DNA from: Methylobacterium sp. UNC378MF
Lineage (GTDB): Bacteria; Pseudomonadota; Alphaproteobacteria; Rhizobiales; Beijerinckiaceae
Reading direction: 5' to 3'
NCBI RefSeq assembly: GCF_900103195.1
Contig: NZ_FMWU01000009.1
Location: forward strand, 148,646 to 212,645
Length of the DNA stretch: 64,000 nucleotides
Part shown: one piece after another, positions 48,401 to 56,031 of the stretch
Numbering within the stretch: the stretch's first letter is position 1
How the letters are laid out: each line of letters starts with the position of its first letter
The notes under the pieces: generated by a model
Told to the model about the DNA's origin: nothing
What the model saw: the letters and a program-made list of their open reading frames with translations, nothing else
Databases searched by the model: none
Position numbers and translations under genes: made by a program

Positions 48401-48880
48401 CAGCTCCGTCAGCCCGCGAAGGCCCGAGCCCGCCGCGAACAGGCTCGCGCCGACCTCGCCCTCCACGTCCACCATCTCCCGACCGCCGGCTCGGAGGCTC
48501 GCCGCGTCGAGGCCAAAGGCCCGGCAGAACACCGTCCGGGACAATCCGCCGAGGAACGGCGCCAGGGCATCGTCGGGGAGCGGTGCCTCGGCGGCGTCGA
48601 TGAGGGTTCGGGTGTTACCCTTTCGACGGCGGAAGGACAGCCGGCGGCCGTCGGCGGCGGCAATCTCCGCACCCAGACGCAACTGCGGCATGTCGTGCAG
48701 GAAGGCATAGGGCGTGGTCTTGCCGAAGCCGAACAGCAGGTCGGTGACCGCCGCCAGCGCGGTGCTCTTACCGGCCTCGTTGGCGCCCACTACGACGTGC
48801 AGGCGCGCATCCGGCCGGAATTCGACGGTGCGGTCCGTGAAGGCGCCGTAGCGCTCCAGGGCGAGGCGAATCAGGCGCAT
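45404..48880 (-). CDS. SbcC/YhaN-like AAA ATPase with long coiled coil
   Basis: A 1158-residue SMC/Rad50-type ATPase. The N-terminus MRLIRLALERYGAFTDRTVE and Walker A VVGANEAGKST, with FGFGKTTPYAFLH, are typical of the COG4717 (YhaN) group. The middle 800 residues are coiled coil rich in Ala, Arg and Glu. The C-terminus has signature IEGMSEGTRDQLYLALRLAY and Walker B PAPFIGDDLFSTFDETRT. Its partner is the nuclease gene directly upstream (gap 22 bases). Together they likely process DNA ends or hairpins like SbcCD. Confidence 0.9.
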   Translation of the reverse strand: MRLIRLALERYGAFTDRTVEFRPDARLHVVVGANEAGKSTALAAVTDLLFGFGKTTPYAFLHDMPQLRLGAEIAAADGRRLSFRRRKGNTRTLIDAAEAPLPDDALAPFLGGLSRTVFCRAFGLDAASLRAGGREMVDVEGEVGASLFAAGSGLRGLTELQTTLDQEADAIFAPRQAKHRTFYQALERHELARRAIRERSLRAGDWRALNDEIAAAAAQLEALRAEQKAITVARARLERLKRVRPMIAEIDALEQRIAAETDLVDADSAWIARLGAALDACRTAEAEAARAEAALERTRSEAEAVSVEPGLTHRADEILAAFSGTKEFEKGATDLPRIEGDAHKVALELERLRARIGLPDLTALEARQPPDAVRVRIERLIREGRTFAAAEDQLARDLAAARIERERLNREVEAADATRDPSPLREALKPLVRLHEWIAARDTLDATIRREAALLRNQAERLSPPVADLAVLVRTPLPAPDTVASYRQRLDAKTREHERAADRRDAVRRQVAVTRARLREREAGRPIATRERLDAVRASRDAAFASLRDALAAGRSAGIAEIAAFERALIEADRLADERASDAARVAAHAVDLERLATEEAEAVQADTVLTGLAAEIAAGEAAWRDAWRPAGLVPGPPAEMAAWLAEVESLIEAQQRLAEQQIEADRLGTRIEAARAPLADLRARAGLDAAPELEIAAALDGLEARVATLASRWEANLQTGGLLRAAQAATGRLEAALAEAAARRAAWQTEWAAALLPLGLDSQAAPEEAEGALEAWRNVPDRLAERAALQRRSAGIRRDMEAFRVTAAGLVAALAPDLADAPPAGAIRTLHGRLVAAQAREARRVELDRRRDEAEAAHRGAAEHRDSARASLLRHVAEAMPDLAAAPISEIDRLFSRMSEREKLRAERLRLRGSLAGAADGLPEAELRAGLETLPPEAIEAELARLALEADEQAERGQVIFADRDRAERRRAELEGGTGAELALAERKAAEADLQEAARSWAVLRLAGLMLGQAVARHRAGQQDPLVARAGALFHALTGGGFSGLAQIYDEADTPKLAGQRAGGGTVAIEGMSEGTRDQLYLALRLAYLEDYAGRAEPAPFIGDDLFSTFDETRTGYGLDALAEIGTRVQPILFTHHRHVAEIARDRLGAAVDVVAL

Positions 48881-48902
48881 CGGGGTTCCATGGACGATGG
48901 CC

Positions 48903-50141
48903 TCAGCAGTGCCGGCCGCCGAGGCGCCCGAGCACCAGCGCCTCCGCTTCGGCACAGAGCGCATCGAATTCCGCGTCGAGACCGGCCTCCGCCGCGGCGG
49001 TGCCGGGCATCCGGCCGCCGATCTCGGCCAGGGCTGCCTTCGCCCGGGCGCGGAATTCGGGATCGCGGTCGAGATCGGCCAGCAGCGCCGCGGGGTCGAT
49101 GGCGGTACCGGAGGGCTCCCCTTGTGGGCGCGGGCGGCGGGTCTCGATCTTCAGGCGCTCCAGCCAGATGTCCTCGTGCAACCGGTGCGCAGCCGCCTGG
49201 ATCTCGGCCGTCACAGACTCACGATCGGCCGCAAGCGCGTCGTGAGCCCGGCTGGTGCCGACGAGGTGGATGCGGACCAGGAGCAGCCGGCGCGCCGCGA
49301 CGGCAGCGAGCGGCTTCAGGGCCGCCTCGACGGCCTCCACGGCGCCACGGGTATCGGCCGCCGCCGCGAGGTCGATTGCGATCCGCTCGAACCGCGCGCG
49401 GTCGAGGGGCAGGCGGCTGACGCCGCTCACCCGCCCGTCGGAGACGTCCACCACGACCGCGCCCTTCTCGCCGCACTCGCGCACGCTCCGGCCCTGGAGA
49501 TTGCCAGGGAACACGATCCAGGGATCGCGGGACAGCTCCGCGTATTCGTGGATGTGGCCCAGCGCCCAGTACTCGTAGCCCCGGGCCGCGAGGTCGGCGA
49601 CCGAGCAGGGGGCGTAGGTCTCGTGGGCGGCGTGACCCGTGCAGGAGGTGTGCAGGACCCCGAGGTTGAACCAGCCCGGCACGGCGGCCGGATAGGTGAG
49701 CGAGAGGTTCTCCTCCACGGCCCGGCCCTGGAAGCTGCGGCCGTGGATCGCGACGCGGAGCGCGTCGAGACGCAGGGTGCCGGCGCGTGCGGTCGGGAAG
49801 ACGTGCACGGAAGCCGGCAGCGTGATCGAGCGCGTGATGACGCTCTCGGCATCGTGGTTGCCGCGCACGAGGATCGTCGGGATCCCGGCCCGGTCGAGGC
49901 GCGCCACTTGCCGGGCGAAGAACAGGCCGATCGTGGTGTCGACCCAGTCGCCGTCATAGACGTCACCGGCCACCACCACGAAGGCGACCGACCGCTCGAT
50001 CGCTTGGCTCACCAGATCCTCGAAAGCCTGGCGCCCGGCCGAGGCCAGGCGCCGGGCGAGATCCGCGTCGCGCGCGGCGAGGCCGGAGAGCGGGCTGCCG
50101 AGATGCAGGTCGGCCGCGTGGATGAAGCTGAACGCCGTCAT
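48903..50141 (-). CDS. SbcD/Mre11-like metallophosphoesterase (DNA repair exonuclease family)
   Basis: A 412-residue calcineurin-type nuclease. It carries metal-binding motifs HAADLHLGSPL (D-x-H), VVAGDVYDGDWV (GD), VRGNHDAES (GNHD), VLHTSCTGHAAHE and YWALGHIHEYAE (GHxH). The C-terminal 150 residues are a variable capping domain. It precedes and pairs with the ATPase at 45404-48880. The ATG at 50141 (MTAFSFIHAADLHL) places the first motif at the N-terminus as usual. Confidence 0.9.
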   Translation of the reverse strand: MTAFSFIHAADLHLGSPLSGLAARDADLARRLASAGRQAFEDLVSQAIERSVAFVVVAGDVYDGDWVDTTIGLFFARQVARLDRAGIPTILVRGNHDAESVITRSITLPASVHVFPTARAGTLRLDALRVAIHGRSFQGRAVEENLSLTYPAAVPGWFNLGVLHTSCTGHAAHETYAPCSVADLAARGYEYWALGHIHEYAELSRDPWIVFPGNLQGRSVRECGEKGAVVVDVSDGRVSGVSRLPLDRARFERIAIDLAAAADTRGAVEAVEAALKPLAAVAARRLLLVRIHLVGTSRAHDALAADRESVTAEIQAAAHRLHEDIWLERLKIETRRPRPQGEPSGTAIDPAALLADLDRDPEFRARAKAALAEIGGRMPGTAAAEAGLDAEFDALCAEAEALVLGRLGGRHC

Positions 50142-50409
50142 CGGTCTCCGGAATGGATCGGTGGTGACATGGGGGCGGCGATCCGGCAGGACCGTCGACG
50201 CTACCATGCGGGCTCTTAGGCTGCGGAGAGGGTTCGCCTCAAGCGGCGTCCGGTGACGGGTTGTGCGGCAGCGAGGCTGGGCCCGGCGGCTGGTTACCGA
50301 CTACAACGTGCCCGGCACCGGCGCGAATCCGGTCGAACGTCCCGGCTCCAGGCGCGTTAGAGCGTGGCGGTGGCGGGAGCGCCGCGGGTTGAGGTACGAG
50401 ACCGGCTCG

Positions 50410-51195
50410 ATGAATCCTGCTGCACGCCCGGTCCGCTCCAATCTCGCACCATCACCTGCTACGCCAATCCGCCCCGCCGATCGGCCGCATCAGCCCTTCA
50501 AGATCGTGAGCTGGAACCTGCTGCGGCGCACCGGCGCGGCGGTGGACGACGTCGCCGACCTCGTCGCCCGGGAGAAACCCGATCTGCTGCTGATGCAGGA
50601 GGCGACCCGGGCCATCGGCTTCCTCCTGGACCGGATCGGCGGACATTACGCCTGGGCTCCCCTGCCAGGCCGGATACACGGGCTGGCCATGTGGAGCCCC
50701 AAACCCTGGCCGGCGCCCCCCCGGGTGATCACGCTGCCCTCAGGGGCGCTCGTGCACCGGGTCTGCCAGATCCTCGATCTCGGGGAGTTCGGCGTGGCCA
50801 ATGTGCATCTGTCGCACGGCCAGATGCTGAACCGTCGGCAGCTGCGCCGCATCGTCAGCGAGTTGCCCCCGCGCGCCGCCGTGCTCGGTGACTACAACAT
50901 CGTCGGCCCCGCGATGATCCCGGGTTTCCGCGATGTCGGACCGCGGCAATCGACCCACGCGATGGTCGAGGTTCTGCCCCTGCGGCTCGATCGCTGTCTC
51001 GCCCGCGGCCTCGTCTGCCACGCGCACGCGGTGCTGCCGCGGGGGCGCTCCGATCATCGGCCGATCGTCGTTCATCTTGGCCCGGCTCCCGAGGCGCATG
51101 CCCCCGGTCGGTTCAAAGGTATGGCAGCAGCAGTCGCACGCCTGCGTCGCGCAGACGGATCGGGAGGCCGCGCGCGGCGAGATCCTCAAGGCTGA
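50410..51195 (+). CDS. Endonuclease/exonuclease/phosphatase (EEP) family protein
   Basis: A 261-residue protein. EEP fold motifs: IVSWNLLRR (Asn), LLLMQEATRA (catalytic Glu), VANVHLSHG, VLGDYNIVG (GDxN) and GRSDHRPIVVHLG (SDHRP). The target could be DNA or a phospholipid headgroup. The last 40 residues (GRFKGMAAAVARLRRADGSG) lie outside the fold and overlap the convergent cardiolipin synthase gene by 83 bases. The start at MNPAARPV is not strongly supported. Confidence 0.82.
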   Translation: MNPAARPVRSNLAPSPATPIRPADRPHQPFKIVSWNLLRRTGAAVDDVADLVAREKPDLLLMQEATRAIGFLLDRIGGHYAWAPLPGRIHGLAMWSPKPWPAPPRVITLPSGALVHRVCQILDLGEFGVANVHLSHGQMLNRRQLRRIVSELPPRAAVLGDYNIVGPAMIPGFRDVGPRQSTHAMVEVLPLRLDRCLARGLVCHAHAVLPRGRSDHRPIVVHLGPAPEAHAPGRFKGMAAAVARLRRADGSGGRARRDPQG

Positions 51196-52507
51196 GCCGC
51201 GCTTCCATCTTGCCGCGCATGAACCGGTCGAGATCGGCGGCAAGCTCGGCGTCGACGATCTCGACATTCAATTCGAAGTTGAGACGGAAGCTGCGCATGT
51301 CCCAGTTGGCGCTGCCGACGAAGCACCAAACGTCGTCGACCACCATCGCCTTGGAATGGTCGAAGGGCGGCTCGTCGAGCCAGACTCGCACACCGGCCCG
51401 CAGCAGCGGCTCGAGATGCGCCCGCGTCGCCCAGTCGATGAACGGATGGTCGCTGACCCGCGGGATGATCACGTCGATCGTGATGCCTCGGGTTGCGGCC
51501 TGAGCGAGCGCGCCGGTCACCAGCTCGTCGGGCAGGAAGTAGGGCGTCACGAACCGCACCGAACGGCGCGCGCAGGCGAGCGCCTGGAGGATGACCTGCT
51601 CGATCTTCTCGACATCGGCATCCGGGCCGGAGGTCACGGCTCGAGCGACGCTCGGGCCGCACGGCTCGAGGTCCACGAACCACGGGGCGCCGTCGAGGCT
51701 CTCGCCGTCGACGAAGGCCCAGTCAGCCGCGAAGGCGGCGGCGAGCTGCTCGACCACGGGTCCGGTCAGCCGGAAATGGGTGTCGCGGATCGGGTGCTCC
51801 GGCTTCAGGGCGACGCGGTTCGGGTGGGAGATGTTGAGGCCGCCGGTGAAGGCGATGCGCCCGTCGAGGATCAGCAGCTTCTTGTGCGAACGCAGGTTGA
51901 GAAACGGCATCCGCCAAGGGAGGGCGGAGTGCATGAACAGGGCCGCCGGCACTCCGGCGGCCGTGAGGCGATGGTAGACAGGCGCCCGGAAATAGCCGCC
52001 GCCGATCCCGTCGATGATGACGCGCACCTTCACGCCGCGACCCTGCGCCTCCACCAGGGCGTCGCAGAACTCGCGGCCGGTAGCGTCGTCCCGGAAGATG
52101 TAGCTCGATAGCCCGATGCTGGTCTGCGCCTCCCGGATCGCGGCCAGCATCACCGGATAGGCCGCATCGCCGTTGCGGAATATCTGCACGGTGTTGCCCG
52201 CGAAGGCCGGCAAACTGGTGATCCGCCGGATCGCACGGTCGAGGGGCCACAGTGCTTCCGGCACTACGGCGTCGTCGGTATCAGGCAGCTTCGTCGCGTC
52301 GGAGGGTTTCGTCCGCAGCCGCCGGGCGCGGCGCGAGACGCGATTGATACCGAAGGTGAGGTAGAGGGCGGTACCGAAGACCGGCGACAGCCATGCGAGT
52401 CCGATCCAACCCACCGCCACGCTAACCCGGCGTTTCCGCAGCAAAGCGTGCAGGGTGACGCCGATCGCCAGCGCAAAGCCGATCAGCGCCTCGACATCCG
52501 ACCGCAT
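51113..52507 (-). CDS. Cardiolipin synthase (phospholipase D family)
   Basis: About 464 residues. Two N-terminal helices (SDVEALIGFALAIGVTLHAL and VAVGWIGLAWLSPVFGTALY) precede two PLD domains with HKD motifs: SHKKLLILDGRIAFTGG and DHSKAMVVDDVWCFVGSANWD. The end LEDLAARGLPIRLRDAGVRL-PYL is the family C-terminus. It joins two phosphatidylglycerols, or PG and PE, to make cardiolipin at the inner membrane. The start is uncertain: ATG 52507 or GTG 52555. Confidence 0.9.
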   Translation of the reverse strand: MRSDVEALIGFALAIGVTLHALLRKRRVSVAVGWIGLAWLSPVFGTALYLTFGINRVSRRARRLRTKPSDATKLPDTDDAVVPEALWPLDRAIRRITSLPAFAGNTVQIFRNGDAAYPVMLAAIREAQTSIGLSSYIFRDDATGREFCDALVEAQGRGVKVRVIIDGIGGGYFRAPVYHRLTAAGVPAALFMHSALPWRMPFLNLRSHKKLLILDGRIAFTGGLNISHPNRVALKPEHPIRDTHFRLTGPVVEQLAAAFAADWAFVDGESLDGAPWFVDLEPCGPSVARAVTSGPDADVEKIEQVILQALACARRSVRFVTPYFLPDELVTGALAQAATRGITIDVIIPRVSDHPFIDWATRAHLEPLLRAGVRVWLDEPPFDHSKAMVVDDVWCFVGSANWDMRSFRLNFELNVEIVDAELAADLDRFMRGKMEARLSLEDLAARGLPIRLRDAGVRLLLPYL

Positions 52508-52614
52508 CAGGGCGGTCGACTGGACCCAGCGGGTAAGCGCGTTTTCCAAGGTCACGGTATCCGGGTTGGCGTCGGGAGGCGCCGGATTAACCCGAAGCCC
52601 ATGCGGCGGGCGGA

Positions 52615-52926
52615 TTAATCCGCCGGCTTGGCCGGATGCGCAATGGTGGAGCCCGCGGCGGGCCGCTCGCAGCGATAGGGTCCGCTGCCATCGAGGGCCG
52701 CGTACAGAACCCGGCCGCCGGAGGCGATGCACCGCGCCTTGGCCTCGGCATAGGGCCTATGGAAGCTCCAGATGGTGATCATCGGCCCGATCATGGCGAG
52801 GCAGACGCCCCCGAAGATCACGGCGGCGGCCCAGGTCGCGCCGTTGCGATTCGGCCTCGGCGGTCGCGGCGGCGGCATCGTGCCGTAGAAGGCCAGCGTC
52901 AGACCGAACAGGTCGATGGTGCTCAT
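52615..52926 (-). CDS. Small membrane protein, function unknown
   Basis: A 103-residue protein. A proline/arginine segment (PPPRPPRPNRNGATW) is followed by one helix (AAAVIFGGVCLAMIGPMITI) and a periplasmic-type part with two cysteines (ARCIASGGRVLYAALDGSGP and YRCERPA), possibly disulfide-bonded. No family is recognised. It lies upstream of the cardiolipin synthase gene on the same strand. Confidence 0.65.
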   Translation of the reverse strand: MSTIDLFGLTLAFYGTMPPPRPPRPNRNGATWAAAVIFGGVCLAMIGPMITIWSFHRPYAEAKARCIASGGRVLYAALDGSGPYRCERPAAGSTIAHPAKPAD

Positions 52927-53054
52927 CAGCCGTTCCGCGTTGCGGCGCCGAGCCCGGCAGGATCGGTCGGGCTCCCTATCCTAGGGCAGGGCGACGCCAT
53001 CACCTACGCATGCGCGGCCGAACAGCCTGCGTCGTATCGCGCCACGACGCGGGC

Positions 53055-53873
53055 TCACGGCTCCCAGCGGGGCGGCCGCTTGCCCAGGAACGCGTCGATG
53101 CCCTCCTGGGCATCGGCCATCATCATGTTCCGGGTCATGATCTCGGCGGCGTAGCCGTAAGCGTCCTCCAGACCCATCTCGATCTGGCGGCCGAACGCCT
53201 CCTTGCCGATCGCCAGGACGCGCCGGGCCTTTCCGGCGATCCGGGCCGCGAGGGCGCCCACTACCGCGTCGAGATCGGCCTCCGGCACGACGCGGTTGAC
53301 GAGGCCGATCCTTAGAGCCTCCGCGGCGTCGATCGGCTCGCCCACCAGCAGCATCTCCATCGCCGCCTTGCGCGATACGGCCCGCGACAGGGCGACCATT
53401 GGGGTCGAGCAGAACAGGCCGATCTGCACGCCCGGCGTGGCGAAGCGGGCCGTCTCGGTGCAGACGGCGAGATCACAGGTCGCGACGAGCTGACAGCCGG
53501 CTGCGGTGGCGATCCCGTGAACCCGGGCGATCACCGGTTGCGGCAGGCGCGTGAGGCTCAGCATGAGCCGGGCGCAGGTGCGGAACACCGTCTCCGTCGC
53601 TGCGCGGGACGGATCGGCCCGCATCTCCTTGAGATCGTGCCCGGCGCAGAAGGCAGACCCCGCTCCCTGCAGGACTACCACCCGCACCGCAGCATCCTGG
53701 CGGATTGCGTCGAGCTGTTCCTGGAGAGCCTCCATCAGGGCCATCGACAGGGCATTGCGGGCCTGAGGCCGATTCAGCGTCAGGGTCGCGATCCCATCGG
53801 CATCGCTGCGCAGCAGGACTGACGCCTCCTCGGCCGTCCCGACGGAGGAAGCCGTGGCAAGGGCTGCGGACAT
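53055..53873 (-). CDS. Enoyl-CoA hydratase/isomerase family protein
   Basis: A 272-residue crotonase-fold protein. TLNRPQARNALSMALMEAL is the start of the fold, FCAGHDLKEM is the first oxyanion-hole loop and HGIATAAGCQLVATCDLAVC the second. The usual catalytic Glu pair is not obvious: GIATAAGCQL has Ala where hydratases have Glu. The sequence ATPGVQIGLFCSTPMVALSR matches the ECHDC3-like subgroup, whose activity is uncertain. It is monocistronic. Confidence 0.85.
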   Translation of the reverse strand: MSAALATASSVGTAEEASVLLRSDADGIATLTLNRPQARNALSMALMEALQEQLDAIRQDAAVRVVVLQGAGSAFCAGHDLKEMRADPSRAATETVFRTCARLMLSLTRLPQPVIARVHGIATAAGCQLVATCDLAVCTETARFATPGVQIGLFCSTPMVALSRAVSRKAAMEMLLVGEPIDAAEALRIGLVNRVVPEADLDAVVGALAARIAGKARRVLAIGKEAFGRQIEMGLEDAYGYAAEIMTRNMMMADAQEGIDAFLGKRPPRWEP

Positions 53874-54069
53874 GGCGGCATCTCCCGGCGCCGGCCGCCT
53901 TGGTACGGGGCCGGTCTTGTGGCGCTAGGATAGCACGCGGGTCCGGGGTCGGCGATGCCGCTGCGGCAGGCCACGCCGTCAGCAAAGCTTAAACGGCCCC
54001 TGAGCCAAGCTTTCCTCGCAGAGGCGGATTCGAATCATTCGACGGCCTCCCCAGAGCGGAGCGTTGTCG

Positions 54070-54225
54070 ATGATGGTTCTGCCCTTCGTCGGGTTTGCCG
54101 GGAGCGCGGCGGCCATCCTGAGCGGACGGCGCGGCGTTGCCCTCGGTCTATGGGTTGTGTCGCTGATCGGCACGCTCGCGCTATTTGCCGCGCATGCCAC
54201 CGCCACGCTCCAACTCGACTTCTGA
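54070..54225 (+). CDS. DUF5993-family small membrane protein next to dsbB
   Basis: A 51-residue protein starting MMVLPFVGFAGSAAAIL, then GRRGVALGLWVVSLIGTLALF and AAHATATLQLDF. Two short helices and the terminal H.T..L.L.F match DUF5993, small proteins often encoded beside DsbB-like genes. dsbB begins 12 bases later. Two GANTC (CcrM) sites, GATTC at 54027 and GAATC at 54032, and an AAAGCTT/AAGCTTT inverted repeat (53984-54013) lie upstream. Confidence 0.75.
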   Translation: MMVLPFVGFAGSAAAILSGRRGVALGLWVVSLIGTLALFAAHATATLQLDF

Positions 54226-54237
54226 GCGGAGCACGCG

Positions 54238-54813
54238 ATGACATCTCACCGGGCCCGCATTCTCAACGCCCTGGGGCTGCTCGGCTGCTGCGCCGCCCTC
54301 ATCGTGGCTTTCTGGTATCAATTCCACGGTGGTGAATTGCCGTGTCCGCTGTGCCTCCTTCAGCGGGCGGCCTTCGCGGCGGCAGCCATCGGTTTCGCGC
54401 TCAACGTCCGCTTCGGTCCACGACCGTCACATTACGCGGTCACAATCCTCGGGGCCATGGCGGGGGCGGCTGTGTCGGCCCGGCAGGTCGCCCTGCACAT
54501 CGTACCAGGGACCGGCGGCTTCGGATCGACTCTGTTCGGCCTGCACTTCTACACCCTCGCACTCATAGCCTTCGTGGCGATGAGCGTCGGGGTGGGCGTG
54601 CTGCTCCTGGACGACCGGATCCTCGAACCGGAATCGCGCTCCCTGCGCAGCAGATCCGGCCCCTTCGGAACCGCCTGCCTGCTGCTGTTCCTGGGCGTTG
54701 TTCTTGCCAATGCCGTCTCGACGGCCGCGGAATGCGGCGGCGGTCTCTGCCCGGACGACCCCATCCGCTACGAGGCCCTCGAAAGCTGGCGGCAGAACTT
54801 CCGCTGGCGCTGA
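54238..54813 (+). CDS. dsbB: Disulfide bond formation protein DsbB
   Basis: A 191-residue inner-membrane quinone reductase that reoxidises DsbA. Helix one is ALGLLGCCAALIVAFWYQF; the first redox pair is Cys36 and Cys39 in ELPCPLCLLQRAAF, and the second is probably about Cys166 and Cys171 near the C-terminus (AAECGGGLCPDDP). Family DsbB has four helices; the large loop after helix three that usually holds the second pair here lacks it, and the pair is instead near the end. It is in operon with the DUF5993 gene. Confidence 0.85.
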   Translation: MTSHRARILNALGLLGCCAALIVAFWYQFHGGELPCPLCLLQRAAFAAAAIGFALNVRFGPRPSHYAVTILGAMAGAAVSARQVALHIVPGTGGFGSTLFGLHFYTLALIAFVAMSVGVGVLLLDDRILEPESRSLRSRSGPFGTACLLLFLGVVLANAVSTAAECGGGLCPDDPIRYEALESWRQNFRWR

Positions 54814-54857
54814 AGCACCAGCCCGAACCGGAAGCCGCCTACGCGAGTGAGAGTCTC

Positions 54858-55358
54858 TCAGGCCTGCTCGGCAAGGGCGAGGTCGAGGCTCGCGAAGTCG
54901 GCGCCCGGCCCGTTCCACCACAGAGCAGGATAGTCGCAGAGCCGGCCCATCACGCCGGCATAAACGTCGGCGAGGGCGGTATCGACGACGACCAGCACGG
55001 CTGCCGACTGGGCGAGCGCGTCGGCCAGCGCCTGCTCGCGGCCCGCGCAGTCGAGGCTGACGACGCGCAGGCCCAGGCGGGTGAGCCCGAGTCGCATGGC
55101 CTCCGCCTGCCCGAGATCCTGCACCAACAGGGCCACGGTCTCACCGGCCCGCAGGCCCTCACCCCAGGCCCAGCGGGACAAGCGATGCGGGCAGATCGTG
55201 GCGGATACGGCCGGCGCAGTGCGCCGATCCGTGAAGGCGGCTCCGGACGCGCCCGCCCGGACGCGCTGGTGGTCGGTGTCCCGAGCCGGGACGGGGATAG
55301 AGGCCGCAGGAGAATGGACGCCGAACATGCGATGCGGACCGCCTGAAACTGGACACAC
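54858..55358 (-). CDS. Acyl-CoA-synthetase-like N-terminal fragment (probable remnant)
   Basis: A 166-residue ORF. From about residue 60 on it reads like the N-terminal domain of FadD-type AMP-forming ligases: RLSRWAWGEGLRAGETVALL, then AEAMRLGLTRLGLRVVSLDC and ADALAQSAAVLVVVDTALAD. The AMP-binding core (TSGTTG and later motifs) is absent; the frame ends just before dsbB on the opposite strand. The N-terminal 55 residues look non-coding. Either a degraded pseudogene or a new stand-alone domain. Confidence 0.5.
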   Translation of the reverse strand: MCPVSGGPHRMFGVHSPAASIPVPARDTDHQRVRAGASGAAFTDRRTAPAVSATICPHRLSRWAWGEGLRAGETVALLVQDLGQAEAMRLGLTRLGLRVVSLDCAGREQALADALAQSAAVLVVVDTALADVYAGVMGRLCDYPALWWNGPGADFASLDLALAEQA

Positions 55359-55603
55359 TGCAGGTCCTGGCGTGACGCGAGCAGGTTAACACTCTCTCAC
55401 ATGTTGGCGTTCCGCCGAAAAACGGCCGTCTTTTCGTCTGCGCGACGGGCAGGGCACTGAACCTATGCCAAACGGGTCGTGAACGGCGACGCTCGCATTG
55501 CCGGCAACTTCGGTCGCATTGGCGCGCGCGCGGGACCGGCCTATGTCCCGGCCGCCAGAGGCAGCCCGCGAGAGGCTGCCCACGATCGAGGAAACCGCCG
55601 CGC

Positions 55604-56017
55604 ATGCGCTTCACAATGACCCGACCTTGCCTCTTCGCCGGGCTTACGCTCGCGGCCCTGCCAGCGCAGGCACAGATCCGGAACGCCCCGGCACCGCGGG
55701 CCCTGGAATTCGCCGCCTACATCTTCGCCGCCTCGAACGTCTGCGGCTACCGGATCGGCAGCGACCAGTTCGAGGCATTGCTCGCCAAGCAGAACGTCCA
55801 GATCGGGGACGTCCAGCCGCGGGGGCCGTTCGGCAACCGGGTGCAGACCATGTTCACGCTGATGTCGAACCAGATGGTGCAGAACCGCGATCAGGCCTGC
55901 CTCGCGGTGGCCGGCGAGTACGGGCCCGAGGGCACGGTGGCCAAGAACGTGCTCCTGCCGGCAGGCCAGGAAACCCCTGCTCAAGCCAAACCCGCCGAGC
56001 CGACCAAGCCACAATAG
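55604..56017 (+). CDS. Exported hypothetical protein
   Basis: A 137-residue precursor. Residues 1-24 are a signal peptide (TRPCLFAGLTLAALPAQAQI). The mature part includes LEFAAYIFAASNVCGYRIGS, EALLAKQNVQIGDVQPRGPF and NRDQACLAVAGEYGPEGTVA, with a Cys pair that may form a disulfide, and a Pro/Ala-rich tail. Similar proteins of unknown function are frequent in methylobacteria. It is convergent with ung, 14 bases apart. Confidence 0.7.
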   Translation: MRFTMTRPCLFAGLTLAALPAQAQIRNAPAPRALEFAAYIFAASNVCGYRIGSDQFEALLAKQNVQIGDVQPRGPFGNRVQTMFTLMSNQMVQNRDQACLAVAGEYGPEGTVAKNVLLPAGQETPAQAKPAEPTKPQ

Positions 56018-56031
56018 GCCTCGGCGCCCCT

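Noticed and set aside
45812..49420. A 1200-codon open frame on the plus strand opposite the SbcC-like ATPase gene
   Set aside because: It is rich in Gly, Arg, Pro and Gln, has no domain and exactly mirrors a coding region with clear ATPase motifs; long antisense frames are expected at high GC.
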